Shown piece by piece: positions 58,930-64,000 of a DNA stretch of 64,000 bases. Both the position numbers and the translations under genes were made by a program. Under the pieces are notes generated by a model that did not search any database, was not told the DNA's origin, and saw only the letters and a program-made list of their open reading frames with translations. The stretch is from Bradyrhizobium sp. CSA207 (GTDB lineage Bacteria > Pseudomonadota > Alphaproteobacteria > Rhizobiales > Xanthobacteraceae): assembly GCF_029051685.1 (NCBI RefSeq), contig NZ_JAACFT010000012.1, positions 1 through 64,000 on the forward strand, in the 5' to 3' direction. Numbering within the stretch: the first letter of the stretch is position 1; each line of letters begins with the position of its first letter.

Positions 58930-59452
58930 CCGTTCGCTCATCGTGGTCGAGGACGATGCCGGCTTTGCGCGCACGCTGAAGCGCTCGTTCGAGCGCCGCG
59001 GCTACGAGGTGGTGCTGGCCGCCTCGATCGAAGAGGTGCGCATGGTCCTGGAGGAACAGTCCTTCGGTTACGCCGTGGTCGATCTCAAGCTCGGCGGCGC
59101 CTCTGGCCTTGCCTGCGTCGAGCTCCTGCACACCCACGATGAGGAAATGCTGATCGTGGTGCTCACGGGCTTTGCCAGCATCGCCACCGCCGTCGAAGCG
59201 ATCAAATTGGGGGCCTCCCATTATCTTGCAAAACCTTCCAACACCGACGACATCGAGGCCGCCTTCAACAAGGCCGAAGGCAACACCGAAGTCGCGCTCG
59301 ATGCGCGGCCGACCTCGATCAAGACGCTGGAATGGGAACGCATCCACCAGACCCTGATCGAGACGGATTTCAACATCTCGGAAGCAGCGCGACGGCTCGG
59401 GATGCATCGCCGGACATTGGCAAGGAAGCTCGAGAAGCGGCCGGTGAAGTAG
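58919..59452 (+). CDS. regA: RegA/PrrA/ActR-type response regulator
   Basis: A 177-residue regulator. The receiver domain has the acidic pocket VVEDDAG, phospho-Asp55 in VVDLKLGGASGL, Thr in VLTGFAS and the Lys in YLAKPSN. A short linker leads to the Fis-like HTH at about 145-172 (ETDFNISEAARRLGMHRRTLARKLEKR, in part), the nearly invariant DNA-binding end of this family. It starts with TTG 58919, overlapping regB. In Bradyrhizobium the pair is called RegS/RegR and controls nitrogen fixation and oxidase genes. A dispersed repeat ends the operon. Confidence 0.94.
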   Translation: MTSDRSLIVVEDDAGFARTLKRSFERRGYEVVLAASIEEVRMVLEEQSFGYAVVDLKLGGASGLACVELLHTHDEEMLIVVLTGFASIATAVEAIKLGASHYLAKPSNTDDIEAAFNKAEGNTEVALDARPTSIKTLEWERIHQTLIETDFNISEAARRLGMHRRTLARKLEKRPVK

Positions 59453-59458
59453 CCTCTC

Positions 59459-59581
59459 GTCTTCCCGGCGAAGGCCGGGACCCATAGCCACAGGAGGTGG
59501 TTTGACGAAGACTCGTGGTTACCGAAGCGCTCCTTACAACTCCTTCCTGGGGTAATGGGTCCCGGCCTTCGCCGGGACGAC
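59459..59581. repeat. Dispersed inverted repeat, GTCGTCCCGGCGAAGGCC family (copy 6)
   Basis: The left arm GTCTTCCCGGCGAAGGCC has one changed base compared with the others; the right arm GGCCTTCGCCGGGACGAC is standard. It begins 7 bases after the regA stop and may mark the end of the cyo-reg transcript. Confidence 0.85.
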
Positions 59582-59645
59582 GCGGAATTTGTTGCCAGCT
59601 TCGCGCTACGCTTCCGTCGTCGTTCCGAACAAGCGGCCCGAACAA

Positions 59646-59673
59646 AAAAGCCCGGCCATTTGGCCGGGCTTTT
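59646..59673. terminator. Bidirectional Rho-independent terminator
   Basis: A 12-bp perfect stem, AAAAGCCCGGCC with GGCCGGGCTTTT, closes a four-base loop (ATTT). The leftward transcript (carD) then meets a U-rich tail, from AAAAAA on the plus strand just left of the stem, and the rightward one has UUUU. It lies 28 bases from the carD stop and could also stop read-through from regA. Confidence 0.85.
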
Positions 59674-59700
59674 GATCTCTGCGATGGACGCGAGAGACGC

Positions 59701-60690
59701 TTACGCGGCCTCGTCGGCGACGGTGGCGCCATCGGCGTCGTCGGCATCGCCCTCGGCATCCGTATCGGCCTCGCCGTCGGCGGCTTCCGTCTTGGCGCCG
59801 GTGCGGCGCGGGCTCTTGGCGAGCTGGGCTTCGATCTCCTTGACCGCTTCGGTCTCGGTCGAGTGCTGCACCACCGCGATCTCGCGCGACAGACGATCGA
59901 GCGCCGCTTCATAGAGCTGGCGTTCGCTGTAGGACTGCTCGGGCTGCGATTCGGAGCGGTAGAGATCGCGCACCACTTCCGCGATCGCGACGATGTCGCC
60001 CGAATTGATCTTCGCTTCGTACTCCTGGGCGCGGCGCGACCACATGGTGCGCTTGACGCGGGCGCGGCCCTTGAGCGTCTCGAGCGCCTTCTTGACCAGC
60101 GCGGGCTCGGAGAGCTTGCGCATGCCGACGTTGGCGACCTTCGCGGTCGGAACGCGCAGCGTCATCTTGTCCTTGATGAAGTTGATGACGAACAGCTCGA
60201 GCTTGGCACCGGCGATCTCCTGCTCCTCGATGGCCAGGATCTGGCCGACGCCATGAGCGGGATAGACGACGAATTCGTTGGCCTTGAAGCCCTGGCGCTG
60301 CGTCACGACCTTCTTTTCCTCGACCTTCGGCGCGGGTGCAGCGGCCTTCACGGCCGGCTTGGCAGCGACGGGGGCCTTGGCAGGGGCGGCAGCAACAGGC
60401 GCCTTCGAAGCAACAGGCTTGTGAGCGGGAGCCTTATGAGCGGGAGCCTTGGAAAGGGCAGCCTTGGAAGTGGCAGCCTTGGCAGCAGGCTTGGAAACGG
60501 TCGCTTTCGCGGCAGTTTTGGCAGTCTTATGAGGCATTGCGCTTCTTTTGTTCTTCGAGGACTTTGCAGCCGGCGGCGCCTTGGCAGCGGCCCGACCCTT
60601 GGATGCGCTACGGCTGGCCGCGGCGACTTTTTTGGCCTCCTTATGGGAAGCCCTCGCTGAAGTACTCTTTTTACGCGTTTTCTGTGACAC
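59701..60690 (-). CDS. carD: CarD-family transcriptional regulator with long basic N-terminal tail
   Basis: The C-terminal 170 residues form the CarD domain. It begins QGFKANEFVVYPAHGVGQILAIEEQEIAG, a Tudor-like RNA-polymerase-binding fold, then helical DNA-contact parts (MRKLSEPALVKKALETLKGRARVKRTMWSRRAQEYEAKI, in part). CarD proteins bind the polymerase beta subunit and stabilise open promoters of stable-RNA genes. The N-terminal 140 or so residues are Lys/Ala/Pro-rich (KAPAHKAPAHKPVASKAP, KAPVAAKPAVKAA), like a histone H1 tail. The C-terminus is acidic (DADGDADDADGATVADEAA type). Start choice is uncertain: GTG 60690 extends the basic tail; ATG 60537 gives 278 residues. A promoter at 60789-60816 excludes earlier starts. 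Confidence 0.82.
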   Translation of the reverse strand: MSQKTRKKSTSARASHKEAKKVAAASRSASKGRAAAKAPPAAKSSKNKRSAMPHKTAKTAAKATVSKPAAKAATSKAALSKAPAHKAPAHKPVASKAPVAAAPAKAPVAAKPAVKAAAPAPKVEEKKVVTQRQGFKANEFVVYPAHGVGQILAIEEQEIAGAKLELFVINFIKDKMTLRVPTAKVANVGMRKLSEPALVKKALETLKGRARVKRTMWSRRAQEYEAKINSGDIVAIAEVVRDLYRSESQPEQSYSERQLYEAALDRLSREIAVVQHSTETEAVKEIEAQLAKSPRRTGAKTEAADGEADTDAEGDADDADGATVADEAA

Positions 60691-60788
60691 AGCCTGCGCG
60701 CGGAAACTGCCACGCCCCTGTTCGACATTTGGTTTCACGGGAACCCAGAGGGGCCAAGTGGGCTGACGGGGTTCAGCTTGATGTGCCC

Positions 60789-60816
60789 AATATAGCACAT
60801 TTCCCGCAAAAATCAA
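60789..60816 (-). promoter_or_regulatory. Sigma70-type promoter of carD
   Basis: On the minus strand, TTGATT (60816-60811) and TATATT (60794-60789) are 16 bases apart, a good housekeeping promoter. Around the -10 lies the inverted pair ATGTGC / GCACAT (60781-60800). Transcription should start near 60782. Confidence 0.6.
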
Positions 60817-60884
60817 TGATTTAGGGGTCTTGAGGGCTGGTTTTCGGCGCGTTTGAAGCTAATAGGGTTAAGTTTGAGCCCGAA

Positions 60885-61223
60885 TTAGTCGCCCGAGCCG
60901 GGGTTCGGCGAAAAATACTTCTCGAACTTGCCTTCCATCCCGTCGAATTCCTTGGCGTCGGCGGGTGATTCTTTCTTCTGGGTGATGTTCGGCCAGCTCT
61001 TGGCGTAGTCGGCGTTGACCGAAAGCCACTTTTCCAAGCCCGGTTCCGTGTCCGGCTTGATGGCGTCGGCGGGGCATTCCGGCTCGCACACGCCGCAATC
61101 GATGCACTCGTCCGGGTGGATGACGAGCATGTTCTCACCCTCATAGAAACAGTCGACCGGGCAGACCTCGACGCAGTCGGTGTACTTGCACTTGATGCAG
61201 GCTTCAGTGACGACGTAAGTCAT
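60885..61223 (-). CDS. fdxA: Seven-iron ferredoxin FdxA
   Basis: A 112-residue ferredoxin of the [3Fe-4S][4Fe-4S] type. Cysteines are at 9, 12, 17, 21 and 25 in the first half and at 40, 43, 46 and 50 in [14 protein letters not shown]. The C-terminal 50 residues ([32 protein letters not shown], in part) are the long tail usual for alphaproteobacterial FdxA. It carries electrons in the cytoplasm. The order S4 protein - fdxA - carD leftward is conserved in relatives. ATG 61223 is clear. Confidence 0.96.
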   Translation of the reverse strand: MTYVVTEACIKCKYTDCVEVCPVDCFYEGENMLVIHPDECIDCGVCEPECPADAIKPDTEPGLEKWLSVNADYAKSWPNITQKKESPADAKEFDGMEGKFEKYFSPNPGSGD

Positions 61224-61349
61224 CCAACGCTCCGAAAAGCTCTTTTAAAAGTCGCGGCTTGCGTAGCGCGGATGGCCCGGCGCCGCAAGGTCGGGAGCGG
61301 CCGATCATGGCTGCTTTCCGCGCGTGATCGACCAAGAAATGAATGCATT

Positions 61350-61365
61350 GCGCAATTAATTGCGC
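61350..61365. promoter_or_regulatory. 16-base perfect palindrome between the S4 gene and fdxA
   Basis: GCGCAATTAATTGCGC is perfectly symmetrical. It lies two bases after the stop of the S4-domain gene and about 127 bases before fdxA. It lacks a U-tract, so a simple terminator is unlikely; an operator for fdxA or a processing site are options. Confidence 0.45.
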
Positions 61366-61367
61366 TT

Positions 61368-61643
61368 CTAGTTGCGCTTGGCCTCGCCGAGCTCCTCGTA
61401 GAGCACGCGCGCCGAAGCAGCATCGCCGCGGCGCTCGTTGAAGGCGGCCACTTTCAGGACGCGCACGGTGCGATCGAGCGCGATCGTCAGCACGTCGCCG
61501 ATCTTGACCGCATGTCCCGGCGACTTCTCGCGCACGCCATTGATGCGGACATGGCCGGTTTCGACGAGCTCAGCCGCCGAGGTGCGCGCCTTCACCACCC
61601 GCGCATGCCACAGCCATTTGTCGAGGCGCTGCCGTTCGGTCGT
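61368..61643 (-). CDS. RNA-binding S4-domain protein (Hsp15-like), non-canonical start
   Basis: An S4 RNA-binding protein of about 91 residues. The S4 fold is complete only if translation begins upstream of GTG 61598: ERQRLDKWLWHARVVKARTSAAELVETGHVRINGV (in part), then KSPGHAVKIGDVLTIALDRTVRVLKV. The frame is open back to a TAA at 61692-61694 with no ATG, GTG or TTG before the S4 core. The best position is ACG at 61643-61641, read as M-T-E-R-Q-R-L-D, because GAGGAAGGAAGAGGAAG lies at ideal spacing before it. Proteins of this family bind 50S subunits with stalled nascent chains (Hsp15). It lies 41 bases after the helicase stop. Confidence 0.75.
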   Translation of the reverse strand, partial: TTERQRLDKWLWHARVVKARTSAAELVETGHVRINGVREKSPGHAVKIGDVLTIALDRTVRVLKVAAFNERRGDAASARVLYEELGEAKRN

Positions 61644-61684
61644 GGGCGTTCTTCCTCTTCCTTCCTCTTGTTCCTTCCTCTTGG

Positions 61685-64000
61685 CTATTCCTTACGCCCC
61701 GCGAGCTGCTCCTTCAACGCAGCGAGCTTGGCGAAGGGCGAGTTCGGATCGATCGGACGATCGCGCTCGCGCGGATTCGCACTCGAGGCGTAGGGACGCA
61801 GCGAGGGACCGCCCTGGCGGTCGCGGCCCTTGTCGCGGTCGCGGCCACGATTGTCGCGGCCCTTGTCGCGATCGCCGCCGAACTTGCCCTTGTTGCGATC
61901 GCGATCCTTGTCGCGATCCTTGCCCTGATCTCTACCTTGGAAGCTGCGGTTCTCGCGTCCATCCTGGCGCGGCGCGCCTTCGGCACCGCCCTCGCGGGGC
62001 TTGCGGAAATCCTTGCCGCCATCCCTGCGATGACCGCCATGGCGGTGACGCTCGCCGCGCTTCTCGCCATCAGCCGCCGGCGCCGCTTCGCCCTCTGCCG
62101 GTGCAGCGGCTGCCTGGGCGCCGTCCTGCGCACGCGGCTGATTGTGGTGACGCTGGTGGCGATGGCGCTCGTGGCGCGGCTTGCGATCCTCGTGACGGCC
62201 GGCGGGACGCCAGACCTCGACGAGCTCGGGCTCGGCGGGGGCGGCGGGTTCCACGGGCGCAGCGGCGTCGGCCGATGCGGCGGCTTCCGTTGCGGCGGTC
62301 TCTGCGGGCGCAGCCTCGAGGCTCGATTCCTCCGCGGGCGCTGCGGCCTCTTCAACGGGCGGTGCGATGCCGGGGGCATCTTCCGGCGTGACGGGGGCTT
62401 CGGCCGATTCCAACACAGGCTCGGCCTCGGGCGCGGGCGCGTCGTGCTGCTCCATGCCGGGCGCGTCTTCGACGGTGACCGGCTCGGCGACGGCTTCGGT
62501 GGATACGGTCGGCTCCTCCGGCAGGCCGGCAACGGCCTCAGCCGCGATCTCAGTCTCGGTCTCGGTCGATGTCTCTGCACTGCCCTCGGCGGGCACAGTC
62601 TCGGCCGCGACCGTCTCAGCGACAGGCGCCGCCGGCTTCGGCGGCAGCGGTGCGCGCTTTTCCATGCGATAGCCGAGCGCGCGCAGCACCGAGGCGAAAT
62701 CTTCGCCGGCCGAGCCGGTGAGCGAGGTCATCGCCTGCGTCACCACAAAGCCGCGGCCATCGAACGCGCCGGCGGGCTTTTCGCCGGGCGAATTCTCGCG
62801 CCACGACAGCGCCGGACGAATGAGATCGGCAAGCCGCTCCAGAATGTCGACGCGCACGGCGCGCTCGCCGGCCTGCTTGTAGCCGAGCACGCGATAGGCA
62901 TCGCGCGGCAGCTGCTTGTCGACCGGGAACGAGGTGCGGCCCGAGCTTGCCAGATGCTGCGCGCCTGACAGCGACGAGAGGTCGACATTGTCCTGCTTCA
63001 GCGCCCACAGCAGCGCGGCGAGTGCACGCGCCGCGGGTTTCAAGAGGCCGGGGAAATAAAGGTGATAGGCGCCGAAGCGGACGCCGTATTTGCGCAGCAC
63101 GGCGCGCGAGGGCTGGTCGAGATCCTTCAGCTCGCTCACGATCTTCGGCCGCTCCAGCACGCCGAGCGCCTCGACCAGCTGATAGGCGATGCCGCGGGCA
63201 ATGCCGGTGACGTCAGCCGCCTTCGACAGCTCGAACATCGGCCCGAGCAGCTTTTCGATATGCGTCTTGAGCCAGAGATCGAGCCGCGCCTGCACCTTGT
63301 CGCGGGGCGCGCCGGTCAGCCGCTCGTCGGAGATGATGCGGATGCGCGGATGCAGCGCCTCGTCTGCGGCCGTCAGCCGCGCCACCGCGTCGCCGGTCCA
63401 GCGGATGGTGCCGTCGGACGTCAGCACGAACTGCTCGTCCGGCGCATTGCCCAATTTTTCGGCGCGCGCATTGATCTCGCCGGCGAGCACCGCCTGGGCG
63501 GCAGCCTGCAAGGCTTTCGCATCCGAGCCGGCTTCCGCCGCATCCGGTGCAAAGGTGAAGCCATCGAGGCGGCCGATGACATGGCCTTCGACGATGACTT
63601 CGCCGGTCTTGCCGATTTCCGTATTCAAGCTCGTGTTCTCCCGCAGGCGGCGCATCAATACACTGGTCCGGCGATCAACGAAACGCTCAGTCAAGCGTTC
63701 ATGGAGCGCATCCGATAATTTATTTTCGACCTCCCGCGCGATCCCCTGCCAATGTTCGGGGTCCGCGAGCCAGTCCGGCCGGTTGGCGACGAAGGTCCAG
63801 GTGCGGATCTGCGCGATCCGGGCCGACAGCGTGTCGATATCGCCGTCGACGCGGTCGGCCTGGTCGATCTGGGCCGCGAACCAGGCATCGGGAATGCGGC
63901 CCTTCTGCATCAGGAAGCCGTACAGCGTGGTGACCAGCTCGGCGTGGGCGGCCGGCGACAGCTTTCGGTAATCCGGGACCTGGCAGGCCTCCCACAGCCG
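61685..64000 (-). CDS. Helicase-like protein (C-terminal part; runs off the window)
   Basis: The C-terminal 771 residues of a large protein; no start is seen, as the frame is open to the window edge, where RLWEACQVPDYRKLS is encoded. The rhizobial homologue is a DEAD/DEAH-type helicase (MgpS/SUV3-like) of over 1,100 residues. The part seen here covers the region after the motor: LDQPSRAVLRKYGVRFGAYHLYFPGLLKPAARALAALLWAL (in part) matches the conserved winged/SUV3-like C-domain. The last 300 residues are disordered: an acidic Ala/Glu/Pro stretch, then a basic His/Arg and RDKGRD-repeat stretch (RDRDKGRDRQGG), ending AALKEQLAGRKE. It likely acts in RNA unwinding or ribosome maturation. It is the first gene of the S4/fdxA/carD block. 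Confidence 0.82.
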   Translation of the reverse strand, partial: RLWEACQVPDYRKLSPAAHAELVTTLYGFLMQKGRIPDAWFAAQIDQADRVDGDIDTLSARIAQIRTWTFVANRPDWLADPEHWQGIAREVENKLSDALHERLTERFVDRRTSVLMRRLRENTSLNTEIGKTGEVIVEGHVIGRLDGFTFAPDAAEAGSDAKALQAAAQAVLAGEINARAEKLGNAPDEQFVLTSDGTIRWTGDAVARLTAADEALHPRIRIISDERLTGAPRDKVQARLDLWLKTHIEKLLGPMFELSKAADVTGIARGIAYQLVEALGVLERPKIVSELKDLDQPSRAVLRKYGVRFGAYHLYFPGLLKPAARALAALLWALKQDNVDLSSLSGAQHLASSGRTSFPVDKQLPRDAYRVLGYKQAGERAVRVDILERLADLIRPALSWRENSPGEKPAGAFDGRGFVVTQAMTSLTGSAGEDFASVLRALGYRMEKRAPLPPKPAAPVAETVAAETVPAEGSAETSTETETEIAAEAVAGLPEEPTVSTEAVAEPVTVEDAPGMEQHDAPAPEAEPVLESAEAPVTPEDAPGIAPPVEEAAAPAEESSLEAAPAETAATEAAASADAAAPVEPAAPAEPELVEVWRPAGRHEDRKPRHERHRHQRHHNQPRAQDGAQAAAAPAEGEAAPAADGEKRGERHRHGGHRRDGGKDFRKPREGGAEGAPRQDGRENRSFQGRDQGKDRDKDRDRNKGKFGGDRDKGRDNRGRDRDKGRDRQGGPSLRPYASSANPRERDRPIDPNSPFAKLAALKEQLAGRKE

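Noticed and set aside
5978..59581. Dispersed repeats as a CRISPR array or insertion sequences
   Set aside because: Copies are kilobases apart, about 80-230 bases long and internally inverted, with no spacers, cas genes or transposase genes beside them.

Overview
The window looks like chromosomal DNA of an alphaproteobacterium of the Bradyrhizobium / Rhodopseudomonas type. The grounds are high GC with strong GC3 bias, abundant ATGA-type gene overlaps, many paired inverted intergenic repeats of the kind scattered through Bradyrhizobium genomes, a RegB/RegA-type redox two-component system, a FixK/FNR-like box, and the order helicase - S4 protein - fdxA - carD. The genus is an inference from gene content; no rRNA is present. 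One tRNA gene is present, tRNA-Arg(CCT) at 33.9 kb. I see no phage, insertion sequence, CRISPR array, toxin or defence locus.

Layout. 0-9.3 kb: a fragment of pyruvate dehydrogenase E1-alpha abuts an outer-membrane porin that lacks its own start, followed by a chemoreceptor, a CNNM/CorC-type membrane protein, a PilZ protein, an FMN glutamate-synthase-like protein and a ferredoxin-NADP reductase. 9.4-15.6 kb: an ATP-grasp enzyme, a DctA-type symporter paired with a periplasmic binding protein, an NADP oxidoreductase and two small exported Cys-containing proteins. 15.8-21.0 kb: a CoA-dependent salicylate-to-gentisate cluster (FAD hydroxylase, CoA ligase, MarR regulator, GST-type isomerase, gentisate dioxygenase), with the same operator-like sequence at both promoter regions. 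21.2-26.5 kb: a NitT/TauT-type ABC transporter with an FAD oxidoreductase and a divergent LysR regulator. 26.7-48.2 kb: scattered acyl-CoA and small-molecule catabolism (three crotonases, three acyl-CoA dehydrogenases, SDRs, two PanE-like reductases, VOC proteins, an amidohydrolase, an RraA-like aldolase, a frameshifted CoA ligase, a Liv-type binding protein). This part includes a TetR/SDR divergon with two tandem palindromic operators.

48.5-64 kb: a thermonuclease-like protein, an M48 lipoprotein protease with a LysM tail and an MHS-type transporter. Then comes a tightly coupled cyoABCD-surf1-regB-regA operon, in which a bo-type quinol oxidase and a redox-sensing two-component pair lie in one overlapping array. 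The window ends with the carD / fdxA / S4 / helicase block; the helicase runs off the right edge.

The strongest points for follow-up are the MarR operator pair of the salicylyl-CoA/gentisate cluster, the twin TetR operators, the perfect 11+1+11 palindrome upstream of cyoA, the oxidase-sensor operon itself, the S4 gene without a canonical start codon, the one-base frameshift in the CoA ligase, and the pdhA/porin junction, which may be an assembly artefact. I did not find a convincing wholly new biological system. The catabolic cluster with its inferred regulon and the cyo-surf1-reg operon are the best candidates for new biology.
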